From Cordia subcordata (Eukaryota > Streptophyta > Magnoliopsida > Boraginales > Cordiaceae), in NCBI GenBank assembly GCA_028554755.1, contig JAPTOF010000005.1, forward strand, positions 18,078,001 to 18,142,000: a stretch of 64,000 bases of DNA, in the 5' to 3' direction. The position numbers and the translations under genes were made by a program. How positions within the stretch are numbered: the first letter of the stretch is position 1; every line of letters begins with the position of its first letter. The notes under the pieces were generated by a model. The model did no database searches and was not told where the DNA came from. It saw only the letters and a program-made list of their open reading frames with translations. Positions 1 to 12,299 of the stretch are shown piece after piece.

Positions 1-520
1 AAAGAAAAATTGCAAGTTTAAAACAAAAATTTGTAAGATTATAACAAAAATTTATAAGACTTTTATAAAAATTTATAGTTCTACAATTTTATATTTTACA
101 CCCATAAAACTTTTATGGGTAAATGAATTTTTGTTTAAACCTATAATTTTTTTATGAACTGATATTACAAATTTTTGTTCCAGACCTAAAAATTTTTGTT
201 GTTATAAACCCACAAAAATTTTTTATGAACTAATATTAGTCCATAGATGGAAGAGCTTCCCTTTAAATCTCAAAGCAAAAAGATAATGTCTATGTTTTTT
301 ATCAATGTCGCTGGTTACATACATGTATGTACGAGAATCGAGAAATATTCAATAATGATTGTGTTAAGTGAAAGTTTGATATTTGAGAAATGTATTGTTA
401 TTATTTTTGAATTACTATTCTTATCTTTAACTAGAGTATACCTAGGTAAATGCATGTTATTAATATATTTATTTATTATTCATGATAAATTTTTGTATTT
501 TAAATGATGATGAAATACAA
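1..520. other. AT-rich intergenic sequence with short foldback repeats
   Basis: No gene seen. The first 235 bases repeat the motif AAAATTT(G/T)T in both orientations, so the stretch can fold back on itself. It looks like the remnant of an AT-rich inverted-repeat element whose left end lies outside the window. The segment ends in the 8-bp AAATACAA (513-520) that forms the left flank of the next element. Confidence 0.4.
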
Positions 521-3117
521 TGGATCCGAATCCTTTCCGAGTGAATTTTCTTGAAGTAACTAAGAGATGTTTAGTAAATACTTGGATTTAAAGGAATCAA
601 TCTAGATCATACAATTAAAATAGTGGCAATAATTTTAAAAAAAGCAATCTTTACTCTTTTAATTTCCCTAATTACAGGCCTTATTCCACGCATTGTCTTT
701 CTTTCACATGACTTGCAAGGATTGCACAATGGCATGCTCTGCAAGTGCCCTAATTAGAAAACTTATGTCATGAGAAACTCAAAGGAAAAGATTTAAGAAT
801 ACGTCATGAAAGTTTTTGGATGCGATTGATCTCTGAATCTAACAAATATAAGAGTTAAGCTTTTGTGTAATTTCAGATATCTTCTTCTTCTTTCTTTTTC
901 ATTGATATTGAATTTGTCTTTTTCAATTTTTGCATCATAGACCTTTTTTTTTTCAAGAACAAGAAGTTAATTATGTACTATAATTTGTTATCTTAATTAC
1001 GTTTAATTTACTTTGCTTTGATCACTCTTTGATGTTCTGCTAAATATTCCGAGATGCAAATGAAAAAGTTAACGGTGGAAACCTATATGTCTATAGACAT
1101 ATATAAAACGTAGATAGATTTCAGTTCTGTGCAACTTTTTTGGCATGCTTGCAACTACTCTTTTGCAATCAGCTCATCTATACTATATTTTGCAATCAGC
1201 TCATCTATACTATAGTATAAAACAAATTCCGTTGAATGTCATGTTGTCACGAGTTATTACTACTTTGTTGCTATGTGTTTACTACTTAATAATGTTAAAA
1301 AAATGCATAGTTGTCCTTTTTCTTTTAAATTTTCCATATATGGCTTTCCTTTTCTAGAATCTTCCTTTTTAATTATATTTGATTTTTCGATTTAATTCCT
1401 CCATAATTGCAGAATTTTAACTCTTTCGATTTTCAAAATCATAAATATATATGGACATCACAGGTCTGTTGCCTATAATTAAATCATTTAGTTGTTATTC
1501 CATTCAATTTCTTTCATTTTTGTGCACTAAAAAATCTTTCTTTTTCCTTCTCCATTAATTATTTATACTTAATCGTTAGCCTAAAATCATGGTTAAATCA
1601 TTATTTTAATATCATATTTCAGTTCATACATTCCAATCTCATGCATTGTAACACATATTTGCTTCCCTTTTGTTTTATATACTCGCAATTTGATCAATTT
1701 CTTCCTTATCACTACTATTTCTCCTAAATTCCAAATTGTGATGTCTTGCAAATTTCAAAATTGTGCATATATAAGATAATCACATATATATTGTCAATTT
1801 TTGTCAGTTCTTTTTCGATTTACACACTAATTGCTACCAGAATCATTGGTGATTGGTGGTTTCCCTTATATTAAACCGTTTCGCATTTATGTGTTCATAT
1901 TATTATACCATTATATTTTACTAACCTTTTATTATCTCTATTGCTTTTGCCTCGGTATATAGCTTTTTTGGAAAAGAGGTGCGAAAAAATTTTATTTATT
2001 ATTCTACAATCTTACACATCGATTTAAATATTAGTTTATTATCTATGGTTTGGGTTGTATTTATTCGTCTCTGTTATGATATTTTTATTTCGATTTCTGT
2101 TTTTTATTAATGTTTTTGTTATTCATTTAAACTTCCCCTAAAAATATGTTTTTTTTAATAATATTATTTTAATCACTTTTAGCATGTTATCATTTTACTT
2201 TCTGTTAGCATGTTGCTTATTTTTTACTAAACTAGTATGGAGCCTATAATGATTTATTATATTTAAATATTAAATATATTTTTAGAAAATAGAGGGAAGC
2301 CTTCCTTCCAGTTTTAAGAAAAATATGTAAAAATGGAAGATTTTTTCAAAATCCTTTTCTAATCTATAATTTAATTTTAGATCCTAAATGTAATTCTGCC
2401 CATTGACAAATATATATGAGCTTGACTACTGAAATGTTATTATCATATATATTGCATTTTAATCATTATATAGTATTTAAAGTATAGTAACATCATTAAT
2501 TTATATTTGCTTTGGTAAAATATAGCAAGTTATTATAGATCATATGGAAAAGTTGGTTTTAATACTGTTCAGCTATTTGTAGGAATAAACTTTTTCTACT
2601 ATATGGTTGCAAATCTCTTTATTAGGTAGGTCTAATTTTTTCCCCTAATACAATGTTATATTATTAGCAGTATGTGTATTATTATTATTTAATCTATTAA
2701 AATCAGTTCATATAATTTGTTTGAAACATTTAAATAGATAAAAAATTAAATATTTCTATCTACATATGGCACATCCTATGCAATCGCACATATGACAAAC
2801 TAGTATAAAATATAGTACACTCATTTCTCAAATGTTGAACCTGTAATGGTTAATTATGTTCATAATTTCAGACTTCAACACAAAGAGTTTGCCTATTAAA
2901 CAAGAAGATTGTGCAATATTGCAGTTGATATGAAAGGAAGCACAACACACGAAGGCATGTGATTAAGGAAAAAGTGGAAAAAAAAATAATTGCCTTTTTT
3001 AAAATTATTGCCACAATTTTAATTGTATGGTCTAGATTGATTCTTTTAAATTCAAGGGTCTACGAAGCACTTCCTAATTACGCGAAGAGAACTCTACTTG
3101 GAGAGGATCTAGATCCA
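521..3117. mobile_element. Non-autonomous long-TIR DNA transposon, 2.6 kb
   Basis: The two ends are long imperfect inverted repeats. The left end (521 to about 650) begins TGGATCCGAATCC and the right end (about 2985-3117), read on the minus strand, begins TGGATCTAGATCC. Both then share AATCAATCTAGA(T/C)CATAC, AATTAAAAT(A/T)GTGGC and AATAATTTTAAAAAA, and weaker similarity continues to about 230 bp inside. A perfect 8-bp direct repeat AAATACAA lies immediately outside both ends (513-520 and 3118-3125), as expected of a target-site duplication. No reading frame over about 70 codons lies inside, so there is no transposase. An 8-bp duplication suggests hAT, while the long TIRs resemble Mutator-like elements, so the superfamily is undecided. 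Confidence 0.75.
1159..1214 (+). repeat. Tandem duplication inside the TIR element
   Basis: A unit of about 26 bp starting TTTTGCAATCAGCTCATC occurs twice head to tail. It probably arose by replication slippage and has no coding meaning. Confidence 0.6.
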
Positions 3118-3125
3118 AAATACAA

Positions 3126-5979
3126 ATATATTGTTTAAAATTTTGATTGTTTGTTACTTTTGTTGCTACTCATGTATTCAAAGATATCTATACTATATTA
3201 TATAGAAGAACCCTTTGTAATATAACAATGACTAGTATCGTATAGATAACATTCTTAATATCTTTTTGCCAGGTGTGCTCTTACATTACGTTTAATTGTA
3301 AAAATCGTGCTTTATTTTAATGACATTTACATTAATTTTTTAATTTATTTTAATATTTACATATTACATTCCAAAATTATGACATGTAATCTGGATTGGT
3401 TGCAGAGATCTATGGTAACTCTCCAATTTAGTTGTTATCAAATCGTAACCTATTTTAATTGATATATTTTTTCTTATTTTAATCTTCTTCTCATATTTCT
3501 ATACTGCTTTCTCTTAATAATTTTAATGTAAATCATTTTACCAAATGCTTTAATTATTCATATTCTGTTTTGCAATTTAACTGAAATATACATAATTTAA
3601 TTATTTAAATCTATCTTTTTGTAATTATTTAAAAATAATAATGATACTTATTTCAACATAATGCCACTTATCTTAATTTTTTGAAAAAATGCTTTGCATA
3701 TAAAATAACATTTTGCTTTTCTATGCATCGCATGAATAATTGACTAGTAATTTTATATAGGGATTATAAAACAAAAAAACAGGAACTTAATCTAAATGTG
3801 TTACTTTTGGATATTGTAATTAGAAGTAATGTAACATATATTTGAAATGTTCTATATACATATATTCCATTTTTAAAAATAAATTTATTTTTAACCTCAA
3901 AGATATAGACATACAATTATATTAGAAATGTAAATTTTTTCACTCTAGTTATTTATGAAAAAAATTAAAATATGAATACCTAATTTTGAATAGAGATCGT
4001 ATTTTCTTGATAAGAAAAATAAATAGAAGAGTTTTGAAAATTATCTAATAATTGATAAATTATTTGCAAATCAAATATCCATTAAAATGTCACATAAATT
4101 TCAAGAATTCAAGTAATATATACTTTTTAGCTAAGTAAGAAAAAGATATGATATATTTACACCCGTGCAATTCATGAAATAAATTAGTATTTTTATGTCT
4201 TTATTTTTTGTTGGACAAGTAAGCATTTCATTCCACTCCAAAAACAATCAAGACAACCATCAAATAACCGCAAGTAGTTTACACTAAATCAAGCCTCCAA
4301 TCAAAACACAATAGGCAGTTTTCAAAACTAATTAGTATTTTTATGTCTTTATTTATTATTGACAGTTAATTTTTATATTTTTTGTAAAATTAAATAATCT
4401 TGAAAAAATTTAATAAAGTATACTAAAGGGGATGAAATATATACATACATACACACACACACACACATATATATGTATATGATTAGAAAGTATTTTTTTA
4501 TACGAATAGGAGATAAATTAATTTTTTGAGAAAAAAATATATGACACGATGACAATATAGCATAAAAAAGGCAAAAACTCTATTTTAGAATATGCATATA
4601 CACTAATTTAATTGACCAAAACACACAAAAAAATAGCTTAGCTCTTCATTTGTCCAAAACACACAAAAGTTGAGACCACTAAACACCAATTCTAGCAAAC
4701 TCTTTTTCTGCTCTTTTATATTTTCTCACCTTGCAAATTCCTTTATTTTTGTTTTAGGCACAACTTACATATTGTTTGGAACAAATGAATTCAAAAAATT
4801 TTGTGACATTCATCTGCAAATCTAATTTTTTTTATTTGGTAGCACTTGATTAAAATATGGAATTCATTTAGAATTTCAAGATTTGTAAATTCTAGATTTG
4901 CTCTAGTTATACTCAAATCCTAACTTAAGAGGTGGAAATTGCAATTTCACGAAATGCAAATCCACAAAAAATCTTGAAGATAAAAATATCCCTATAATTA
5001 TTAACATAATAGAGCACTGTCTTTTTTTATACAATCATTTAAGTAAACTATACATATTAATTTTAATTTTGTATAACAATTTGAATTTATAAATGATAGA
5101 ATTGACTTAAAACTATTTTTCATATCCAAACAATATAATTCATTTGCAAATACAATACCTTATATGAAATGAATGCCATACTACAAGAGCTTCCAAATAC
5201 CATGTTAGTCACTTTTGTCTTAAAAAAATGTATCTAATGTCTAAGTGCAACACACAACGATTGGAATAGGCCAAGAGTATGACAAGCCATATCTCGTGCT
5301 TCACATGGGTAAATATATATGGGTCTTTTATGTGTGTTTTTTTAAAATTTTTTTAAATACCTATAAACGTGATTTTATGTGCATTTTTTTTATCCTACAC
5401 ATTATATAAACAAAATACCCTCGCATTCACAAATAAGTCATGACTATTTACATTCACTTAACTAATACAATGATATACCTAAATCGTTTTATTTAATAAT
5501 TGTTATAATTAAAAAATATTTTAGTTTATTGAGTTAGTAGATTTATTTTAGAAATTTTTTGTTAAATTTTTATTGTAGGGACTAATAGACTAAAAAATAA
5601 CCAGGTGTGATTAAGATATTTTGGACGTATAATTTAAAAACTAAAAAGTAGACAATAAGGACTTGTAGTAATAATATAGATTTGTTAGTTTGAAGACTAT
5701 TTGATAGAAATACACCCACAAAATTTAAATAACTGATGATATGGCACCTCCTAAAGTTTCTTAAATTTTGATAAGATATAACTATATACAAATCTATTTA
5801 TTTTTTTAATAATCTTACTTGGAGCCGATAGTTATCTATTTTTTAATTATTTCCTTTTTCTTTTACTCTTCTTTTGTAATGCATTGACTAACTATTTTTT
5901 ACTTTGATTTATAATTTAATTGAAGTTATAATCTTTCCTTTTTCTTTTAAAGTAAACAAATTTTAAAGATTTTGTCCTA
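3126..5979. other. Intergenic AT-rich sequence, no gene seen
   Basis: No coding signal or RNA gene was recognised on either strand. The segment includes a short (CA)n/(TA)n microsatellite near 4441-4480. Near 4780-5160 there is sequence rich in ATTTGCAAAT-like inverted motifs that may be another decayed foldback element. Confidence 0.4.
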
Positions 5980-6584
5980 TTCTTGAAGGTATCATTTGAA
6001 ATTAGATTTTACATCATCTTTTCTATAATTTTCCTTCTCTTTCACTTTGTTTACTAAAATATTAACTAAATATTTTCAAATACTTCAAATCTGATTGTAA
6101 AATAATGATATAAGAATTTTTAATTTTCCTTTTAATGCTTATTTTATCATTATTTTGTTCTTTTCTTAATGATTTTTAATAGAAATTGATAATTACTATC
6201 CTTTATAATTTCTTTTCTTTTTTCCCTGATTTGATTGTGTTAACAAACTATCTTATCAACTGTAATATATTGTAATCCTTTTTTTTTCCCCTTATATTTG
6301 AACATTAATGGCATTCGTACATTGTATATCAAATTTGCATGAGTATATCAATTTGTTCTCTCTCTTTTATAAGCGTATATAGTATTCAAAAAACTCATAA
6401 GTTCAATTGAGATATGATTTTTTATATATATTATATAAATTAACCATATCTGTAAATCAGCTTTAGATTCTCATAATTAATCAAGATGTCAAATTAAATG
6501 AGAATTGATCATTCTTTTCACATACCTATATATGTATATATCGATAGAAACTAATATGTTGAAACACCATCAAATTTCAAAAGG

Positions 6585-6992
6585 ATGAATTCCATGAAGT
6601 CTAAAATCATTTTTACATTGTTCATTCTTTCATCTAGCCTTACGCAAGTAACAATTTCTAGAATAACGCATCAAGTTAACCTTCCCGTTGTTAATAACCT
6701 TCCTCCACATTCGGAGCTATTGCGCGTCCAGTGTGCATTAAAGAATGATGACATTGGATTTCACAATCTTACTGTCAATATTTTTCATACTACACTATTC
6801 TTCTGTCACTTCTGATGGGCGGGAAAAGAGAAAGTATTCGATGTTTGAAGTCAAGAAGATTACTTCGACTGCGGGGAGAAAGAAGGTGATACATGCGCTT
6901 GAATAGTTAAAGAGGATGGTTTTTATTTTGGACACGGTCATCTACCTCTTTATAACTTTCATGAGTTAGAAAAGTGTTACGAGTGGCTTTAA
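6585..6992 (+). pseudogene. S-protein homologue (SPH) pseudogene
   Basis: The translation aligns along its whole length with the intact SPH gene at 31,077-31,511: an N-terminal hydrophobic signal peptide, then NNLP, RVQCA, DDIGFHNL, TLFFCHF, EDGFYFGHGHLP and HELEK. Three in-frame TGA codons interrupt it. They fall where the intact copy has Trp of FWW, Trp of DVW, and Arg of CVRI. A 30-nt in-frame deletion after HNLTV also removes the LHWSF segment, which carries a Trp conserved in this family. No frameshift is present, and the frame closes with TAA at 6990-6992, matching the end of the good copy. The stops are point changes, so this looks like a duplicate that died by substitution rather than a retrocopy. 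Confidence 0.88.
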
Positions 6993-7443
6993 AAGTGAGC
7001 CATCAAATTTGTTTACGCTATAATTAATAAAATAAGAATGAGTTCACCTTAGCTATCTATCTTTTCATATTTTGTGACTTCGAATATCCATGCGTGTATA
7101 ATTTTATATGTTTCATATTTCTTAGGTGGACAGTTGCATGAAGGACAAATTAAAGATTACGAAGAAAAAAAAAAGAAGATCATAGGTAATTGCAAATTCA
7201 CAGCAGGGATAAAGTAAATAGTAGGAAATTGCAAAATACGCACATAGATAATGATAAATTTTATTTAGTTTCATGATATAATACGTGGTGAAATTATTTG
7301 ATAGACATACACATAGAAGTCATGCTTGACATAATTATTTTCTATTAAATGACCGCAGCATTTCAAATTCTGAACTTGTTGAAAAGTATTTGTTGTATTT
7401 ATTATTTTAACATATTCCCTTTTTTTTTTTCCTTTTTGAGAGG

Positions 7444-7863
7444 CTAGGTCATATGTGTAGTCACCCTTCTAGGGAGAGTCTCTCCACTTTTATCTTTCTC
7501 TAGGAAGACTTGAAGCGGATGAGGAACAACGGCAACGTCCCAACAACCAAGCGGCTTTTTGAAGCCTTGATTTGCCAACCAGTCAACACAGTTATTAGCT
7601 TCTCTATACACATGTCTTAGTGTAAAACTCGCCCTTCTATTTAGGATCTTTTTATAGTCTTCTAACAAAGGTTTGTGTGGGCTAAAATGTGGGAGGGGAC
7701 TATTCACCAAATTGAACGTGGCCAAGGAGTCAGTCTTGATGATGATATTCTCAATATTCAGAGTTTCTGCCCTCCGTTGCCCTTTCCAAAGTGCAGTAAT
7801 CTCAGCCCGACTATTAGAAGCCACTCCAAGATTCATGGTAAATCCAGACTTCCACATGCCCAA
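7444..7863 (-). pseudogene. LINE RNase H domain (RVT_3) remnant
   Basis: The peptide has the plant LINE RNase H pattern: SRAEITALWKGQ (Glu of the active site), IIIKTDS (catalytic Asp) and HVYREANNCVDWLANQG near the end (the His/Asp region). The first catalytic Asp strand is missing because the domain is cut at its N-terminal side. It belongs to the same LINE as the zf-RVT segment upstream on this strand, but the reading frame is broken between them, so no functional protein is made. Confidence 0.8.
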
Positions 7864-8225
7864 TTCATCTCAAAAGAGATCACCAACCCCTGGCATTCCA
7901 GGGTTCCTTTAGAACAACCACCCATGTTGAATTTCCAATTCTTTTTTGGTTTGGCCCACCCAATCCCAATTTCACCCCACATCTTTATTCCCCATCATTG
8001 TCGGCCTTGCCAGGCCTCGTTAATCTCTCAAGCTTGAGAAACGATATTATGACCATGGTGGCAGCAGTCAGAAGTCTAGACCTCTTGAATCCAAATAGCC
8101 ACTGCAAAAACCACATTCCATTGTTGTCCCAAACGAAATTCCAACGATTTAACTTTACTTGACAACTAGGTTTCCCAAGGGTCTTGGAAGACACTCCTTT
8201 TATAACTTTGGTGGATAAGCCTTTC

Positions 8226-8855
8226 TCATACCTCTTTAACCCTTGGAAAAAACTGCACAATGTGTTCAATATCCTCTGTCACTGCCCTACAAAAATCACA
8301 TGTCGCATTGTTAATCACATTCCTAATAGCAAGTTGTGATTTTGATGCCACCCTTTTGTGGCTCGCTTGCCAGATAAATGTCTTTATCCTTTGTCGACAT
8401 TTAATCTTCCTTACCGCTTCCCAAGGAAGATTAGAGGGCTGGGGAGCATTATACAAGGATCCGAATGCAGAGGCTATTGAATCAATTATCTCAGTGGCAA
8501 TGTTAATGAGAGGACAATCCCCAACCCAATCATCCAACCAAAAATGAACCGTTTTGCCATTACATACAACCCACCTAACCCCTTTTACCACAACCTCTCG
8601 TCCTCGTAGAATGTTACGACACATAATAGAGTCGGAGGCCCTATGTGTATAGTTAAGGAAATCATTACCCAAATACCTTTCCTTAAAAATTTGGACCCAA
8701 AGTAAATTCGGGTCACCAAGGATTTTCCATCCCAATTTGGCAAGCATGGCAATGTTAACCTTTCTAGCGGGCTTTAACCCGAGTCTTCCATCCTTCATAG
8801 GCTGACACAGTTTCTTCCAAGAGATCCAATGGATGCGCCTCCTCTCCTCCGTCAA
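8226..8855 (-). pseudogene. LINE ORF2 zf-RVT segment remnant
   Basis: The peptide contains hallmarks of the region after the reverse-transcriptase core in plant LINEs: HWISWKKLCQP, GRLGLKP, NIAMLAKLGWK, VQIFKERYL, FWLDDWVG and a zinc-knuckle-like CDFC followed by HIVQFF. The usual third Cys (typically in DCP) is replaced by Phe. The frame shifts after VKEV, and further stops separate it from the RNase H part. The reverse-transcriptase catalytic core is absent because the element is 5'-truncated. Confidence 0.82.
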
Positions 8856-9395
8856 GCCCCAAATAAAGTCTCTTGGTACTCGATCAATTTCTTCACCCCC
8901 AAATATATTTTATCCCTTTGTAATTTGTCAACGTTACATAAATTCATTTATGATTTCAAAACTCACAAATACTCCGCTACTATCAAAATTATTGGTGAGT
9001 ACCCCTATGTTATGAAGATGGTTGCATAGGGTAGTTTTAAAACACAGATAATTCAGTATAACTCTGATATAATACAGGGGTTTATCTTTTTGCTTTGTAC
9101 ATGAACAATTTTAATGTTTCAAAATGGTAACAATGAACTTTGAACGATTGACTTTATCTTTGATTATGAGCTCTAATATCATATTAAATTATTATTTTAT
9201 CTAAAAATTTAAACTTATAAATAAATGATAATTCTATTTGTTTATCATTTTAACACTTTTCACATTCTTCGACTTGTTTGCAAATCTATTTAGCGCTATG
9301 TCATGCTCTAAGCTTCTTATTAGATATTTCCATGATATCACTAAAAAGGAATGACTTCCTTAGTACATAGGAACTAATTCTGTTACTAACTAATA

Positions 9396-9622
9396 GTTCG
9401 TCAGGAATAATTTTTTTAAAAATGTCTTTTTATAACTTTTTAAATAAGTGATCATTTGAGAAACTTAAATTTCTGACTTTTTAAAGAAACCAAAGTTGAG
9501 CTCTTTTTCTCGAGTTTCAGTTATTTTCTGAAAATTAATCCAAATACTTATTTCAAAATAGATATGCTTTTTTAAGAAAAAAAGATAATTTTTTACGAGG
9601 TAAAGTCAATCCAAACAAATCC
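9396..9622. mobile_element. GTTTGGAT-type MITE shared by both duplicates
   Basis: A foldback element ends in AAAGTCAATCCAAACAA, with a degenerate complementary left end near 9396. The equivalent element is present at 32,638-32,872 in copy B, at the matching place after TGACTT(C/T)C(C/T)TAGTACAT. It therefore inserted before the segmental duplication. It is noncoding. Confidence 0.55.
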
Positions 9623-10168
9623 TAAACCAACAATTGGGTACAAATAAATTACAATCATTACATGCAGCAAAAACAAGTCCCCAGGCTAGTTAAATAAACA
9701 ATCTCCAAATATGGAAATTATCACAAGTCTTATCAATCATAATATTGAACCTCCTCCGTAAGTCTATGCTAGAATTAGTTCATAACTAAAATAGTCTGAG
9801 GGCATTATCCCAAAACAATTGTATTCCAATTGGTCTATATCCTAACCAAACCACGACTATATAGTCTACTCCTTAGCTTTTGCAAGAAAACAATTTCAAA
9901 AACAAATATATAAATCAAGCATCTACATACAACTAAAAATGGTTATAATATCAAATTTGTAAATGCCATAGCTTCAAAAAATAAATGTTCACATGAAAAA
10001 AAAAAATCCTGCCAAAAGTGCTATGTTCAAATGTCAAATATTAACGATAGAAACAAACAGTTAAATATGTCGAATATATAAGTACTAAGTAATTATGGCT
10101 ACCAAAAGGAAGCAACATTCCAATATTAGGCATTTGTTAGGCACAAAAAGCTAAGTGGGACCCTTATT

Positions 10169-11199
10169 TCAAGATGGCAAGTGGGCTTGTTACAGTGTAA
10201 TTTATATCTTGCGCTTTTATCATCATACTTTTTCGTACTTTCTCACATTTGTTCATAATATTAATACTATTTATTCAAAAATTAATGTTGTTTGTTCATA
10301 ATATTAATATTGTAGGACTCTGGATAATTTAATTGACGTGTTTGCTCATAATTTTTATACTGTTTGTTCATATATATTATAGTCTTTGTTCATTGATAGT
10401 GTACATTACTTAATGGATATATAGTCCTTAAGGTGCATTGTATAACTTCCCCTACTATAGCACCGAGCCTAGGTTATGGCTATTTAGGCCCGTTGGCCTG
10501 GCTTGGCCCAGCCAACAACCTAGTCTAACCCAGCATGCGCCCCACCTGGGCTTAACGATCGACTCACAAAGGCCTAATGACTAATTCACTTGTTTTTTTT
10601 TCAATTTATTCACAACATAAATAGATATAGATAAATATATCTATAAGTTATATTCATATAGACATATTTATAACTTATATAGATATATAGAGATATTTTT
10701 AAAGATATTTATTGATATTTATTATAAATATATATATATATATCTATCTATCTATCTATCGATCGATCTATTTATATATATATAAGTGGTTGAATATTAC
10801 ACATATATCTTTATTAAGTATTATTTATTTAGACTTATGACCCCTTTTTGCACAATGATTAAAAAAGATTAAAATAATGAGCTAATGTAACACTATTAGT
10901 AATTTTATAATTAATGAACTAACAAACCAAATATATATAAAGAGTCTAATATTAATATATTACAGATATAATTCATATGATAATGGATATTTGTTATTAT
11001 ATTTTTAATAATAAAGTTGCATTTTAGTGGTTAATCTTTTGTATCTTAAATGATTATGTTTATAGCATTAGTACACAAGAAAACTTGTGGTCTAGTGATT
11101 TAAGCTTTGAAATCAAAGCAAGGGGTCATGGGTTCAAAATTTGTCCATCAACATGTAGGCTTCGTGGGCCTGGGTTGGGCCAGGCCCAATTGTCATTAT
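10169..11199. mobile_element. 1.0-kb insertion specific to copy A, with tRNA-like stretch
   Basis: Copy B is continuous across this point. In copy A about 1,031 bp are inserted between two copies of GACCCTTATT (10,159-10,168 and 11,200-11,209), which fit a 10-bp target-site duplication. No clear terminal inverted repeats are seen. Near 11,095-11,150 the sequence has an A-box-like TGGTCTAGTGA and a B-box-like GGGTTCAAAATT, so the right part may be a tRNA-derived SINE. GC-rich GGCC-motif sequence lies at 10,480-10,570 and 11,160-11,190, and a (TATC)n repeat at 10,738-10,775. It may be a compound insertion. Confidence 0.5.
10738..10775 (+). repeat. (TATC)n microsatellite
   Basis: About seven tandem TATC/GATC tetranucleotides lie within a longer AT-rich tract of TATA and GATA motifs. 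Confidence 0.75.
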
Positions 11200-11240
11200 G
11201 ACCCTTATTCGACAAAATAGTGCACTATCATTCGCATTTA

Positions 11241-11469
11241 GGGCCCGTTTGGATTAGCTTTTTTCAACATTGCTTTTTTTAGTAGCTTTTGAAAAATAGT
11301 TTGTTTTTAGAAGCTGAAAATTTTAGATTCTAAAAAAAAGTTGTATTTGAACTTTTGTCAAAGTTTCAACTTTTTTGGAAGCCAAATCAAATAGTTACTG
11401 CAAATTTAATGTAACGTTTTTAGAAAAAAAATATCTTTTTCTTAAAAAAAAGCCAATCCAAACAGGCCG
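11241..11469. mobile_element. Tourist-like MITE with TTA target duplication and empty site
   Basis: A 229-bp foldback element. The left end is GGGCCCGTTTGGATTAGC and the right end, read on the minus strand, is CGGCCTGTTTGGATTGGC. It is flanked by TTA on both sides (11,238-11,240 and 11,470-11,472). Copy B has the uninterrupted sequence with a single TTA (34,181-34,183). A 3-bp TTA duplication and GGGC/GGCC termini are typical of PIF/Harbinger (Tourist) MITEs. Confidence 0.85.
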
Positions 11470-11775
11470 TTATTCCCACAATAGGATAAAAATATTGATA
11501 CTTATCCTCAATCAATAAGAATAAGATAAGAATAGGGTTAAAAAATATAATGCTATCTGAATATCGTAATCTACATTATAATGGCAAATGTCCTCATTTC
11601 ATGATTTGTTTTTCCTTCAAATTTCTTCCATCATTTCCTATCATACGTAGTTGAGCATTAACATTTTAGTCAGTAATTAATACTAACAGTATTATTTTCT
11701 AATTTAATTGAGCATTACTCTTTGTCAAGTAAAAATTATTTTGTAATCTAGATTCTTAAATCATAATCTATAATA

Positions 11776-12290
11776 ATATACTGCATAAACTAATATTAAA
11801 TACTTTATAAGTAAAATAATCAATAGCAATAACCATTTATGGAGTTTAATTTGAATATAATGCTAACATTTCATCCATGAATGGCTTTTAAAAAGAATTT
11901 TCCTGTAAATTATTTGTCACTCTTGTAAATGGGCTAAATTCAAATAAATATCTTGAAATACCACATGTTATAATTCTATTCCATCAATTCTTTCCCCTCC
12001 AAAAATAAGGTAAACTCCAACATATATATTATTCCTTTTATAATGCCTTTTTTTTAAGACCAATGATTTTCTGATTTTATTTTTTAATTTAAATGTTTTA
12101 TTCAATTATTGCAAATCACTCACAAAAATATGATTAGTACCAAAAACTTATAAAATAATCAAATTTGTGAAACAGATTTATTTTTAACCTCATATAAATT
12201 GATTGTATTTATGTATGTATGTATGTATATGTGTGTGTATATATATAGCCGAATCCACCAAAAATAAAATAAGTCTATTCTTACCGAATG
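11776..12290. other. Intergenic AT-rich sequence, no gene seen
   Basis: Nothing coding was recognised. A (TATG)n/(TG)n microsatellite occupies about 12,208-12,247. Confidence 0.4.
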
Positions 12291-12299
12291 GATTGTGCA

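Larger units (their letters stand above)
7421..8900 (-). mobile_element. 5'-truncated LINE retrotransposon fragment
   Basis: The minus strand carries the 3' half of a plant L1-type ORF2: the segment after the reverse-transcriptase core, a zf-RVT zinc knuckle and an RNase H domain. The element ends in a poly(A) tail, seen as poly(T) at 7421-7434 on the plus strand. The 5' end stops abruptly near 8,890-8,905, where sequence shared with copy B (near 32,000) resumes. Copy B lacks the element, so it is an insertion into copy A with the 5' truncation typical of target-primed reverse transcription. No clean target-site duplication could be read because the site was already T-rich. Confidence 0.85.
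5980..11775. repeat. Segmental duplication, copy A (with dead SPH gene)
   Basis: This stretch is colinear with 28,830-34,455 in the same orientation. Matched blocks include about 5,980-6,430 with 28,830-29,300, 6,440-7,420 with 30,870-31,960, 8,905-10,160 with 32,010-33,380, and 11,205-11,775 with 34,140-34,455. Between the blocks each copy has its own insertions. Copy A has a LINE fragment, a 1.0-kb insert and a MITE. The boundaries are approximate because they were aligned by eye. Confidence 0.75.
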
